Source: Telmatactis stephensoni (taxonomy: Eukaryota; Cnidaria; Anthozoa; Actiniaria; Isophelliidae). Taken from it: 64,000 bases of DNA. Shown here in pieces: positions 19,751 through 30,570 of the stretch. The notes under the pieces were generated by a model. The model worked only from the letters and a program-made list of their open reading frames with translations, did no database searches and was not told the origin of the DNA. Location of the stretch: NCBI GenBank assembly GCA_029948255.1, contig JALIZF010001801.1:124001-188000 (forward strand), read 5' to 3'. Positions within the stretch are counted from its first letter, which is position 1, and each line of letters begins with the position of its first letter. Position numbers and translations under genes: made by a program.

Positions 19751-21533
19751 CACGTCGGTGCGGGGAAATGTAGCGCACACGTTTGGCTTGCGCTTCGAGT
19801 CCCCTTACTCGTTTCCGAGCGTGGACAACTGGGAAGTGGCCCTGAATTCGGCGCTGGTGCCTCCGATTGCCGAGGACTATGGTGGGGAGCACGCCCTGTT
19901 TGTCTATTGCAACCTGGTGGCGGAATCGATCGTGGGGGATCAAAGAGTGCCAATGATGCGCCTGCTGGGCGTGAAGAACAAGAGTCCGACGTACAATCAA
20001 GAAGTGGAAGTGGAACACTTGCGTTATCTGCCTGTAGCGCTGTCCAGTGTGGACCAGATCGTCGTTTGGATTCGTGACAAGAAGGGCCGTCCAATTCCCT
20101 TTTTAAACGGAGCGACCGTGGTGCACCTTCATTTTCGCAAGATGAGACGCACCAAGAGAGATCAACACGTCTTGCTGATGAGCCATGCTTCTAAAGTTTG
20201 GCATCCCTCGAACCACAATACCGATTTTACAGCACGCTTCAACCCGCCTCTCCAGTACGACGTGGACGAGTACGAGGTGGGCATGACGCAGATAGTGACG
20301 CCTTCGCCCCGCACTGGAGGACCGTTACGATTGAACAAAAGGGGCATTTTGTTGGGGCGGCGTCGGGGGAATTACAAAGCTGGAGACTCGACGCCAGACA
20401 AGTACACGTGGAAGTACATTCCTCTCCAGTATTTGCCCGACGATCCGGCCGACCAAGTGAAGAAGATCAAGGAGGTGTTGGCGCACCACGTGGAAGACAA
20501 CGTCCATACCGATTCCCACTACGTGGTTCGCAACATGCAAGAGAAGCGCACCATGACCAAAGTGTTGAAAAAGGGGAATTATCTACCCAAAGAGTTGTTG
20601 GCCTTCATGTGGTGGGGAGATCATGGACCCACGGTGTGTGGAGTGCATTTTGCCATCCACGACTCGGTGCCCTCGAGCCTCGCGCCGTGCATGCTGCTGA
20701 CCACGCCAGAACTGGAGGTGGGAGTCGAGCCCACAGGCTGGGCGGACCTGTTTGGGTTCCGATCTCAGAATCTGGACGGGAGTGATCGCACGGAGCGGGT
20801 TTGGTTCAACCTGAAACGAGATTTTGTGGACCGCAACTACAGGATCAACCCACTGGTGGAGCAGAAAGAGGCCTATCCGTCCCAGTACCCCGGACGAGCA
20901 GAAATCTCCCCCAATTTGAGGGTGCTCTCGGTTCGAGATGGCACGGCAGTGGGCTTCACTGCCGACATTGTGAGACTCTTGGGTTGGCACACAAGCGATT
21001 CCGATTTGACCCGCGTCGCTTACGAAAAGGAAGACTTTTACTGCTTGTTGCCAGCCCCATGGAAGCCCGAGGACGATCCAAAATGGATGACATTGATGAC
21101 CTGGGGCATTGACCTGAAAGTGCCCATAGGGATTTGGATAGACGACCAGGGAGTGGCACGCCAAGACGTGAACCAACCCAAAGCCTGGGGAGAGTCGACC
21201 CTTCGAGAAAAAGTGATCGAAGTGTCGTCGTACCTGCTTCCTCTGAATCCCCCAGTGACGCCCTCGGGCCGAGCATCGAGCGTGTCGTCAGGACTGGTGT
21301 ACAGCGACATGATGAGCGAGACACGAGTGGGAACAGTGTTTGCTTCCTTGTTGAACACCTTCTCTTCGGGAGATCGCGTTCGCGAGTACAAGAACGTTCG
21401 ATATTTTCCCGTCAACGCATCGACCATGCAGGACGTCAACGTGTATATATTGGACGAGCAGGGAAAGCCGTTTTCATTCGAAGAAGGCATCACGGCCGTC
21501 AACTTGCATTTTTGGCCCAAGGGAGATGTATAG
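19713..21533 (+). CDS. Polinton large structural-type protein with internal repeat
   Basis: A 606-aa intact ORF beginning MGDSLYITVPSNN inside the 3' end of the integrase gene. The N-terminal residues 64-143 and the C-terminal residues ~529-603 are clearly related: both end in a V-x-V/I-x-I-x-D-x-x-G-x-P-x-x-F block and an HLHF or NLHF end. The protein is thus built from duplicated beta-rich modules around a middle domain. Its position between integrase and capsid genes matches the conserved large PY-type ORF of Polintons, a suspected minor capsid or penton-like component; function is unproven. Its stop overlaps the start of the next gene. Confidence 0.7.
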   Translation: MGDSLYITVPSNNTSVRGNVAHTFGLRFESPYSFPSVDNWEVALNSALVPPIAEDYGGEHALFVYCNLVAESIVGDQRVPMMRLLGVKNKSPTYNQEVEVEHLRYLPVALSSVDQIVVWIRDKKGRPIPFLNGATVVHLHFRKMRRTKRDQHVLLMSHASKVWHPSNHNTDFTARFNPPLQYDVDEYEVGMTQIVTPSPRTGGPLRLNKRGILLGRRRGNYKAGDSTPDKYTWKYIPLQYLPDDPADQVKKIKEVLAHHVEDNVHTDSHYVVRNMQEKRTMTKVLKKGNYLPKELLAFMWWGDHGPTVCGVHFAIHDSVPSSLAPCMLLTTPELEVGVEPTGWADLFGFRSQNLDGSDRTERVWFNLKRDFVDRNYRINPLVEQKEAYPSQYPGRAEISPNLRVLSVRDGTAVGFTADIVRLLGWHTSDSDLTRVAYEKEDFYCLLPAPWKPEDDPKWMTLMTWGIDLKVPIGIWIDDQGVARQDVNQPKAWGESTLREKVIEVSSYLLPLNPPVTPSGRASSVSSGLVYSDMMSETRVGTVFASLLNTFSSGDRVREYKNVRYFPVNASTMQDVNVYILDEQGKPFSFEEGITAVNLHFWPKGDV

Positions 21534-21575
21534 AGGTCGCATCGTCTATCGCGGTTCTGCCCCCAGAGGAGGTTT
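21527..21575 (+). pseudogene. Core-like protein, 5' fragment (interrupted by BEL element)
   Basis: An ATG at 21527 overlaps the stop of the preceding gene. Its frame is open up to the GGTTT at 21571-21575, where the BEL/Pao retrotransposon begins. After the second GGTTT copy at 30960-30964 the same frame continues to 31580. The gene was therefore intact before insertion. Confidence 0.7.
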
Positions 21576-21882
21576 TGTTTCCTCGACCGATCAAACAAGC
21601 TAGCCAGCGTTTTCAAAGGACTTTATTGGTCTGTCATCAGTCGGTTCACTAGTTCGTTAATCTGTCAGTCCGTTAGTCTTTCGAAACCTAGTACATGATG
21701 TTACACATTATAAGTTGTATGTTAATTTAGAAATACATTGTGTATCAACGATAATATCGATATTTACCCGATGGCTCTTGTGAGATGTTACTTCGGCGAG
21801 GAAAACGTGCGTAAATGGCAATTATCGATTGTGACGTCACTAACTATCAAACTAGCTAAATATCTTAGGTTTCACCGTAACA
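21576..21882 (-). repeat. 3' LTR of BEL/Pao element
   Basis: 307 bp; sequence equals the LTR at 30653-30959 as far as can be read by eye. It has TG/CA termini and contains a TATCGATATTTACC region and candidate promoter sequence. Confidence 0.93.
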
Positions 21883-21986
21883 CTCCACCTCGCCTCGAAC
21901 GTTAGTTACGTGTTAGTTATCTACGTATACATTTTGTGCATCAGTAATCAGTTTTATAAATTTTTATGAGTTCTTAATATTTATTT

Positions 21987-24900
21987 TTATTGTTTCTTCA
22001 CGGTACTACTCTCCTCTTCCGATGGCACTAAGACCACAAGGCGTTGCACTGGTCGATCCACTGTTACGAACCCATGACCGGTGTAGCTTCGTACTGATTC
22101 ATTTGGCTTAGGATTTTTGTATTGAAGTTGTACCTTTCTTACTTTTCCATCTTTGCCTGGATTGGCGGTTATGACTCTCCCAATTTTCCAGTTACCACGA
22201 GTCTGATTCGAGTCTTGAATTAGGACGATGTCGTTGACTTGCACATTACGATGCGACGTGTGCCATTTTGTTTGGATAAGCAAACTGGGGAAATAATCAC
22301 GCGTCCATCTTTTCCAGAAGCTGTTTATGATGGTTTGGACGAATTCAAATCGATGGCGGGGGTTGGTACTCTCTTGAAACGGTCCACTAGGTACTCTAGA
22401 GGAAGAACGCCCTAGTAAAAGGTCGTTCGGGCATAGGTACGCCCCGTCCTCAGGTGAAGTAGGATGACGTCCTATCGGCCGTTCGTTGGCTAGGTTGGCT
22501 ATCTCAAAGAGCACTGTCTGTAATTCTGAGAACGTCATGACATTTTGGCCAATGGCTGCAGTGATCGCTCTTTTCATGGATCTCACAAGGGCTTCTGATA
22601 TGCCATTATACCAAGGGGCATCGGCTGGTGTAAATTCCCATTTGAGGCCTTCGATGATTCCAAACTCTTTCAGTTCTTCCAGGTTCCAACCCTTTGTCAA
22701 ATTCCGTAATTCTTCATTTGCGGCCACTAGCTGCGGTCCATTATCCGAATATAGCTTGGCAGGATATCCTCTTAGTGATGCGAATCTTCTTAATACCAGT
22801 AAGAATTTTTCTTTGCTGTAATCTGCAGCAAGATCAAGATGAATAGCACGAGAACTCATGCAGTTGAAAAGGACTCCGTAACACTTTCCAGTCGTTCGTT
22901 TCTTTACTTCATCCTTTATTTTAAACGGTCCGAACAGATCGATTGCTGTATTGTACCAAGGAGGGGATGGCTTCAAACGTTCTTCTGGAAGTCCACCCAT
23001 TACTTGGTTGCTTGGTAGCTTGTCTAGGATCTTGCACGTTACACAGTTGTACTTTATTGACTTGACCATTCTATGGATCTGAGGTATCCAAAACCGCAAA
23101 CGAATTTTGCTGACAGTGGTTGATACTCCATAATGTCCTCTGCGATGAATATATTCAGCGTACAGTCTCGCAAAGCGATGCTCATGAGGCAGCAAGATCA
23201 CTTCACCTTTGTCATAGCTTATATGTACCCAGTTTCTAGCTCGACTTCCAATTATGAATATTCCATCATCACGTGTCTTGGGACTCAATCGTTTAAACTT
23301 CCCTTTCTTAACGTCAGAGGCTATGCCCTTTTGGGATTCTCTAATCCAGAATGTTTCTGCTTTATTAATGTCATGAGGCGTTAAAATTTTAGTTGCGTTC
23401 CTCAGAGACGCTGTAGGATCCCGTTCATACACGGACAATACTCTTGCCGTTACTTGTAGCAACTTGACGTAGTCTGAGTACTTGCCAATGTTAATTCTGC
23501 TCGCTAATGTATCTTTTATCGTAGTGCTCGTCGATAACGCCGTTTTAAGTTTGTCTGGTAACTCTTGTTTAGTGATCTCTTTACTGATCGGCCACTCTGT
23601 CTCTGGCAGTCTTAAAAACTTAGGCCCCTTTTGCCAATCGCTGTTGATGTCAATTTCGTTAGGTTTCTTACCGCGCGTTATCCAGTCAGCGATATTTTGT
23701 CCACTTTCGATCCAGTACCAGTCCTTAGCGTCAGTTCCTTCTTGGATTTCTCCAATGCGTGTGGCTGCAAACGTGTTAAAGCCATAGGATTCCTTTTGAA
23801 TCATTCCGTGTACTATCTGGGAGTCGACAATATGATAGCACTTCGCAAACTGGTAACGGGATTCTTTTTGCAAAAAAATCTTCAGTCGTTTACTTAGGAC
23901 AGCACCACAGAGCTCTATTCGGTCGATCGAGATTTTTCGGTTTGGTGACAATCGATTCTTTGACATTATTAGTCTGACATCGTAGTTTTCTCCTGGGAGT
24001 TTCCATCTTACGTAAGCACATGCACCATACGAATGGTCTGAGCCATCACTGAATATTATCAGACAAGGTGGTCCAATTGCATCAGAGGGCTTTAAACTTC
24101 TTGGGAAAAGGACTAAGTCCATGTTGCGCAGATCTTGGAAGAGTTCTAGCCAGTTGTGTTTCTGCTTTTCAGGGATCGGGTCATCCCAGTCTAAGTTTTC
24201 CTCTGTCGCCCACAGTCGTCGCATCAAAATCTTGGCTCTTACCGTCACTGGAGACGCAAGTCCCAGCGGATCATAAACGCGATTGATTTGTGAAAGAATA
24301 ATTCGCTTGGTTAGTGTTGCTGCGATAATACCACTTGGAAGGTTTGCCTTAAAGCGAAATTGGTCTTTGTCAATACACCATGTTACTCCATGCACCTTTT
24401 CAGTAGATGAGGCATGTTCGTTTGGTGCTAGCTTTCTCTCGTCTGTTACCATATCGTACGAGAAAAACCAACCTTTGATTTTGAATCCACCCTTTATGAG
24501 TACCCTTTCGATTTCATTCGTTATTGATTTGGCTTGATCTTTACCTTCTACACTGTCGACGATGTCATCCATGTACGAATTGTTTAGGATGATTTCTGTG
24601 GCCTGTGGATGATCTTTACCTCCCATTTCAGCTGTCTTCCTCATTGCCATGGTTGCTATGGTTCCGGACGGTTTATCTCCGAATGAAACTCTTTGGATGA
24701 CGTATGTGTCTGGATCTCTATGAGGGTTCATATCGCGCCACAAGAAGCGATGTGTATGTTGTTCGATTGTCTTCGTCTTCACCGTGTGATACATTTTCTT
24801 CACATCCCCGATGAAGCCAATCTCGTTTTCTCTAAATCTAATCAGGATTCCTAGAAGGTTGTTCAATAAGTCTGGTCCTTTAGCCCAATACTCGTTTAGT

Positions 24901-27461
24901 ACGTGTCCCATGTAGTTCGCGCTGCTATTGAAGACAATTCTAACTGGCGTTGACTTAGAGTCTGGCTTCAGGACATCGTGATGGGAGATGTAGTGCATCG
25001 GTCCTTTGTAGTTATCGAGTTCTTCCTGCGTCAATCTTCTAGCTACTCCCCTTTCGACCATATCGTCAATCTGTGCTTGATAGACTTTTGCATGTTCAGG
25101 GTTCCTTACCAGCCTTCTTTCAGTCGTCATAAGCCGTCTGAGTGCCGCGTTTCTATTGTTTGGTAGTGAATTAGGGTCTTTGATCCATGGATATTCAGCG
25201 ATCCAGCTATTTTCCTGTTCATTGAATTGAAGACCACTTTCAATAAGCTTTAGCTCTCTTTCTTCCTTGAGAGTGTAGTCTTTGGTACCGGGTGCGCACT
25301 TGCCGCATTTGCATCCTCCGCATCGCGGGGTACAATTAATTCCAAGATTCTCGATGTTGTAAAAGTCATCTATCTTGACTCCTTTCAGATAGTGGGTCTT
25401 GACTGCGTCGAGTGTAGGTTTTCTGGTTGATTCTTTGATGGAGGGGTGTGCTCCACCGACGCAGCGTCCGAATCTGTTCTTCAGTAACAGTAAATTTTCA
25501 CAGCTCTTTTCCTTTTCGGGGTGAAATCCGGCGTAGTCGTATCCGATTAGAACATCGACTGTTCCGTGAGGTCGTGTGATATCGCTCTCTGGCACTTTAA
25601 AGATGCGTGATATTCCGTCTATATTGACCTTTTGGATATCGGAGGTTATTTTGTCGATTCCGTATACTTCGAAGACGATAACTTTGCCTTGCAGATCAAT
25701 AAGCGACAGTTGGTATTTTGTTGACTTTATCTTTTCTTCTTCTCCTCCTACCTTGATGAGTGAAAGTTCTACTGGCGTGCCGCGAAGGTTTTCTGTATTT
25801 GCTTTGCTGGTCGTTATGAAACTTATGGATGAAGCGTTATCCCACAGGACATTCACCCATCCTCCCTTAGTTCTTATTCTTTGAAGCTGAAGAAGGCACG
25901 TCTCGCTAAATTTGTCAGTGGACGCATTAGTCGAGGCTGATAAATTCAGAGTTTCGGTTTCTGCGGGTTTGTCTTCGTGCAGAGTTATGTGGTGTTTCCT
26001 TTTACATTCATTGATTCCGCATTCCGTTTTTCTTCGGCAGTCTCGCGATCGATGACCATATTTTAGACAGGAAAAGCATGCTCCCTTTTCTTTCAGCATC
26101 TCCATTTTCTCCTGTATCGATTTGGATAGGTAGAGTCTGCATTCGCTTGTTGCGTGCTCGGCGTTGTCATGGAATATACACTTGCCGGATCTTGGTTTTG
26201 GGTTTTCGCGACGTTCGTTCGTCATAACGTAGTGAGCTACTCCTTTCGCTGAAGCAGAACTGCCAGGTGCGCGTAGTTCTGATGCGTCGTACTCGATTGC
26301 GCGTTTTTGAGTAAGGAGGAAATTGAGGAGGCTCGAAAATTTGTTCGTTTTGTCAACTGTACTTCCATCAGCACTGAGTAGTTTGGCCCACTCCATTCTC
26401 ACGTCGGCTGGCAGTTTCCTTTCGATGATGATTACGGAGCTCGTCGTGGTTATCTCAGCTTCCAATCCGAGCCTCTTGAGATCTCGATATCCGTCTTCAA
26501 CGATCCCGACAAATTCAGTAAATCGCTTGGCTTCGCCTTCTCTGATGATTTTGAATCGTCTTATGTCATTGATTATTGCATCAGCGACTTTAGCTGGGTC
26601 TCCGTATTTCTCGTCCAACCTTTCCCACATTTCTAGAATGTCGTCTACGCTTTTCACTTGGGCCAAGGGTTCTTTACCGAGGCAGGAGCGTAGCGTATAA
26701 GGCACAGTGTCTGCGGTCAAATGTGGCATCACTTGCTTTTGAAAGTCTCTTTTGAAGGTAGGATATTCTCTCAATTCTCCGTTAAATTGCGGCATTTTGA
26801 TCTTTTCTAACTGCAGATTGGTCGATTTCTCAATGTGCTTAAGATGTTGCTTCGATTCGTCTACGAGTTTTTCATCCGTGTTGAGTCGTGCTTCTAGTTT
26901 TTCAACTATCTCGTTGTAGCAAGCCTGAATAGCTGGGAGCCATTTCATTTCCGATGAGGCTGCTTCTCTTGTTAATAAATCAAGAAGCGCGCTGTTAGCT
27001 TGTTTGCATTCCGCAAAGGCTTCTTCGAGTTGTCTTTGTAAATTCTTGATCGTAGCGGCCGCAATCTCGTGTGAATTTAACACATGCGTAGCGCCTTTGT
27101 ACGAGGTTTCGAAAACAGCTCGCGCAGTGTCTCTTCTTGTAGCTGCTTGATCAATCATTCTTTGCGTTTGCTCGCGCTCTTTGTTTGCCGTCTGTTGGCG
27201 CTCTGCCTCCGTGCGCGCGCTCTGTTCTGCTTGTGACAAATTATTTATATAACTTATCTTCATAGCGGTGGCTTCAGCAAATAGGTCTTGAAACTTTATT
27301 ATCCATGTATCGGCATCTTCTACTTGATGATCTGTCAAGTACATCGCGTAAAGATCGTGTTTGCTTTCCAGGAGTCCCCACGCATCCAAGAATTGTGCGT
27401 AATTCGCTTCCACAAGTTCTCTAGTGCTTTTGTTAGCTATTGATTTTAGCAATTCATTCAT
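21987..27461 (-). CDS. BEL/Pao gag-pol polyprotein (full-length second copy)
   Basis: An 1824-aa ORF, uninterrupted. In order: a coiled coil (about 70-210); DUF1759-type gag domain (QFNGELREYPTFKRDFQKQV); zinc knuckles (CFSCLKYGHRSRDC, CGINECKRKHH); a DUF1758 aspartic protease with DNAS in place of the usual DSG/DTG; reverse transcriptase with YMDD; a Pao/A17-type and RNase H region (YDPLGLASPVTVR); integrase zinc finger (H-x-H...CVTCK); rve core (D in DLFGPF, D in YSDNGPQ, E in ISEALVRSM); and a DUF5641 C-terminus. Its start ATG overlaps the stop of the upstream partial copy by 4 nt (ATGA). It lacks the first ~20 residues found in that partial copy. Confidence 0.93.
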   Translation of the reverse strand: MNELLKSIANKSTRELVEANYAQFLDAWGLLESKHDLYAMYLTDHQVEDADTWIIKFQDLFAEATAMKISYINNLSQAEQSARTEAERQQTANKEREQTQRMIDQAATRRDTARAVFETSYKGATHVLNSHEIAAATIKNLQRQLEEAFAECKQANSALLDLLTREAASSEMKWLPAIQACYNEIVEKLEARLNTDEKLVDESKQHLKHIEKSTNLQLEKIKMPQFNGELREYPTFKRDFQKQVMPHLTADTVPYTLRSCLGKEPLAQVKSVDDILEMWERLDEKYGDPAKVADAIINDIRRFKIIREGEAKRFTEFVGIVEDGYRDLKRLGLEAEITTTSSVIIIERKLPADVRMEWAKLLSADGSTVDKTNKFSSLLNFLLTQKRAIEYDASELRAPGSSASAKGVAHYVMTNERRENPKPRSGKCIFHDNAEHATSECRLYLSKSIQEKMEMLKEKGACFSCLKYGHRSRDCRRKTECGINECKRKHHITLHEDKPAETETLNLSASTNASTDKFSETCLLQLQRIRTKGGWVNVLWDNASSISFITTSKANTENLRGTPVELSLIKVGGEEEKIKSTKYQLSLIDLQGKVIVFEVYGIDKITSDIQKVNIDGISRIFKVPESDITRPHGTVDVLIGYDYAGFHPEKEKSCENLLLLKNRFGRCVGGAHPSIKESTRKPTLDAVKTHYLKGVKIDDFYNIENLGINCTPRCGGCKCGKCAPGTKDYTLKEERELKLIESGLQFNEQENSWIAEYPWIKDPNSLPNNRNAALRRLMTTERRLVRNPEHAKVYQAQIDDMVERGVARRLTQEELDNYKGPMHYISHHDVLKPDSKSTPVRIVFNSSANYMGHVLNEYWAKGPDLLNNLLGILIRFRENEIGFIGDVKKMYHTVKTKTIEQHTHRFLWRDMNPHRDPDTYVIQRVSFGDKPSGTIATMAMRKTAEMGGKDHPQATEIILNNSYMDDIVDSVEGKDQAKSITNEIERVLIKGGFKIKGWFFSYDMVTDERKLAPNEHASSTEKVHGVTWCIDKDQFRFKANLPSGIIAATLTKRIILSQINRVYDPLGLASPVTVRAKILMRRLWATEENLDWDDPIPEKQKHNWLELFQDLRNMDLVLFPRSLKPSDAIGPPCLIIFSDGSDHSYGACAYVRWKLPGENYDVRLIMSKNRLSPNRKISIDRIELCGAVLSKRLKIFLQKESRYQFAKCYHIVDSQIVHGMIQKESYGFNTFAATRIGEIQEGTDAKDWYWIESGQNIADWITRGKKPNEIDINSDWQKGPKFLRLPETEWPISKEITKQELPDKLKTALSTSTTIKDTLASRINIGKYSDYVKLLQVTARVLSVYERDPTASLRNATKILTPHDINKAETFWIRESQKGIASDVKKGKFKRLSPKTRDDGIFIIGSRARNWVHISYDKGEVILLPHEHRFARLYAEYIHRRGHYGVSTTVSKIRLRFWIPQIHRMVKSIKYNCVTCKILDKLPSNQVMGGLPEERLKPSPPWYNTAIDLFGPFKIKDEVKKRTTGKCYGVLFNCMSSRAIHLDLAADYSKEKFLLVLRRFASLRGYPAKLYSDNGPQLVAANEELRNLTKGWNLEELKEFGIIEGLKWEFTPADAPWYNGISEALVRSMKRAITAAIGQNVMTFSELQTVLFEIANLANERPIGRHPTSPEDGAYLCPNDLLLGRSSSRVPSGPFQESTNPRHRFEFVQTIINSFWKRWTRDYFPSLLIQTKWHTSHRNVQVNDIVLIQDSNQTRGNWKIGRVITANPGKDGKVRKVQLQYKNPKPNESVRSYTGHGFVTVDRPVQRLVVLVPSEEESSTVKKQ

Positions 27462-30400
27462 AGCAATTCATGGTCTTTGTCAATACACCATGTTACTCCA
27501 AGCACCTTTTCAGTAGATGAGGCATGTTCGTTTGGTGCTAGCTTTCTCTCGTCTGTTACCATATCGTACGAGAAAAACCAACCTTTGATTTTGAATCCAC
27601 CCTTTATGAGTACCCTTTCGATTTCATTCGTTATTGATTTGGCTTGATCTTTACCTTCTACACTGTCGACGATGTCATCCATGTACGAATTGTTTAGGAT
27701 GATTTCTGTGGCCTGTGGATGATCTTTACCTCCCATTTCAGCTGTCTTCCTCATTGCCATGGTTGCTATGGTTCCGGACGGTTTATCTCCGAATGAAACT
27801 CTTTGGATGACGTATGTGTCTGGATCTCTATGAGGGTTCATATCGCGCCACAAGAAGCGATGTGTATGTTGTTCGATTGTCTTCGTCTTCACCGTGTGAT
27901 ACATTTTCTTCACATCCCCGATGAAGCCAATCTCGTTTTCTCTAAATCTAATCAGGATTCCTAGAAGGTTGTTCAATAAGTCTGGTCCTTTAGCCCAATA
28001 CTCGTTTAGTACGTGTCCCATGTAGTTCGCGCTGCTATTGAAGACAATTCTAACTGGCGTTGACTTAGAGTCTGGCTTCAGGACATCGTGATGGGAGATG
28101 TAGTGCATCGGTCCTTTGTAGTTATCGAGTTCTTCCTGCGTCAATCTTCTAGCTACTCCCCTTTCGACCATATCGTCAATCTGTGCTTGATAGACTTTTG
28201 CATGTTCAGGGTTCCTTACCAGCCTTCTTTCAGTCGTCATAAGCCGTCTGAGTGCCGCGTTTCTATTGTTTGGTAGTGAATTAGGGTCTTTGATCCATGG
28301 ATATTCAGCGATCCAGCTATTTTCCTGTTCATTGAATTGAAGACCACTTTCAATAAGCTTTAGCTCTCTTTCTTCCTTGAGAGTGTAGTCTTTGGTACCG
28401 GGTGCGCACTTGCCGCATTTGCATCCTCCGCATCGCGGGGTACAATTAATTCCAAGATTCTCGATGTTGTAAAAGTCATCTATCTTGACTCCTTTCAGAT
28501 AGTGGGTCTTGACTGCGTCGAGTGTAGGTTTTCTGGTTGATTCTTTGATGGAGGGGTGTGCTCCACCGACGCAGCGTCCGAATCTGTTCTTCAGTAACAG
28601 TAAATTTTCACAGCTCTTTTCCTTTTCGGGGTGAAATCCGGCGTAGTCGTATCCGATTAGAACATCGACTGTTCCGTGAGGTCGTGTGATATCGCTCTCT
28701 GGCACTTTAAGGATGCGTGATATTCCGTCTATATTGACCTTTTGGATATCGGAGGTTATTTTGTCGATTCCGTATACTTCGAAGACGATAACTTTGCCTT
28801 GCAGATCAATAAGCGACAGTTGGTATTTTGTTGACTTTATCTTTTCTTCTTCTCCTCCTACCTTGATGAGTGAAAGTTCTACTGGCGTGCCGCGAAGGTT
28901 TTCTGTATTTGCTTTGCTGGTCGTTATGAAACTTATGGATGAAGCGTTATCCCACAGGACATTCACCCATCCTCCCTTAGTTCTTATTCTTTGAAGCTGA
29001 AGAAGGCACGTCTCGCTAAATTTGTCAGTGGACGCATTAGTCGAGGCTGATAAATTCGGAGTTTCGGTTTCTGCGGGTTTGTCTTCGTGCAGAGTTATGT
29101 GGTGTTTCCTTTTACATTCATTGATTCCGCATTCCGTTTTTCTTCGGCAGTCTCGCGATCGATGACCATATTTTAGACAGGAAAAGCATGCTCCCTTTTC
29201 TTTCAGCATCTCCATTTTCTCCTGTATCGATTTGGATAGGTAGAGTCTGCATTCGCTTGTTGCGTGCTCGGCGTTGTCATGGAATATACACTTGCCGGAT
29301 CTTGGTTTTGGGTTTTCGCGAAGTTCGTTCGTCATAACGTAGTGAGCTACTCCTTTCGCTGAAGCAGAACTGCCAGGTGCGCGTAGTTCTGATGCGTCGT
29401 ACTCGATTGCGCGTTTTTGAGTAAGGAGGAAATTGAGGAGGCTCGAAAATTTGTTCGTTTTGTCAACTGTACTTCCATCAGCACTGAGTAGTTTGGCCCA
29501 CTCCATTCTCACGTCGGCTGGCAGTTTCCTTTCGATGATGCTTACGGAGCTCGTCGTGGTTATCTCAGCTTCCAATCCGAGCCTCTTGAGATCTCGATAT
29601 CCGTCTTCAACGATCCCGACAAATTCAGTAAATCGCTTGGCTTCGCCTTCTCTGATGATTTTGAATCGTCTTATGTCATTGATTATTGCATCAGCGACTT
29701 TAGCTGGGTCTCCGTATTTCTCGTCCAACCTTTCCCACATTTCTAGAATGTCGTCGTCTACGCTTTTCACTTGGGCCAAGGGTTCTTTACCGAGGCAGGA
29801 GCGTAGCGTATAAGGCGCAGTGTCTGCGGTCAAATGTGGCATCACTTGCTTTTGAAAGTCTCTTTTGAAGGTAGGATATTCTCTCAATTCTCCGTTAAAT
29901 TGCGGCATTTTGATCTTTTCTAACTGCAGATTGGTCGATTTCTCAATGTGCTTAAGATGTTGCTTCGATTCGTCTACGAGTTTTTCATCCGTGTTGAGTC
30001 GTGCTTCTAGTTTTTCAACTATCTCGTTGTAGCAAGCCTGAATAGCTGGGAGCCATTTCATTTCCGATGAGGCTGCTTCTCTTGTTAATAAATCAAGAAG
30101 CGCGCTGTTAGCTTGTTTGCATTCCGCAAAGGCTTCTTCGAGTTGTCTTTGTAAATTCTTGATCGTAGCGGCCGCAATCTTGTGTGAATTTAACACATGC
30201 GTAGCGCCTTTGTACGAGGTTTCGAAAACAGCTCGCGCAGTGTCTCTTCTTGTAGCTGCTTGATCAATCATTCTTTGCGTTTGCTCGCGCTCTTTGTTTG
30301 CCGTCTGTTGGCGCTCTGCCTCCGTGCGCGCGCTCTGTTCTGCTTGTGACAAATTATTTATATAACTTATCTTCATAGCGGTGGCTTCAGCAAATAGGTC

Positions 30401-30570
30401 TTGAAACTTTATTATCCATGTATCGGCATCTTCTACTTGATGATCTGTCAAGTACATCGCGTAAAGATCGTGTTTGCTTTCCAGGAGTCCCCACGCATCC
30501 AAGAATTGTGCGTAATTCGCTTCCACAAGTTCTCTAGTGCTTTTGTTAGCTATTGATTTTAGCAATTCAT
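24361..30570 (-). repeat. ~3.1-kb tandem duplication inside the BEL element
   Basis: 24361-27457 and 27471-30570 are direct repeats with offset 3110-3113. They differ by a few substitutions and one codon insertion (an extra TCG near 29754). About eight amino-acid differences are visible over ~1030 residues. A 13-bp junction (27458-27470) repeats part of the AGCAATTCAT sequence. Confidence 0.95.

Noticed and set aside
19203..20018. 271-aa minus-strand ORF over integrase and PY-type gene
   Set aside because: It overlaps two well-supported genes on the other strand and has no recognisable motif.
23133..29813. Plus-strand ORFs of 60-126 aa within the BEL element
   Set aside because: They are antisense shadows of gag-pol, and occur twice only because of the tandem duplication.
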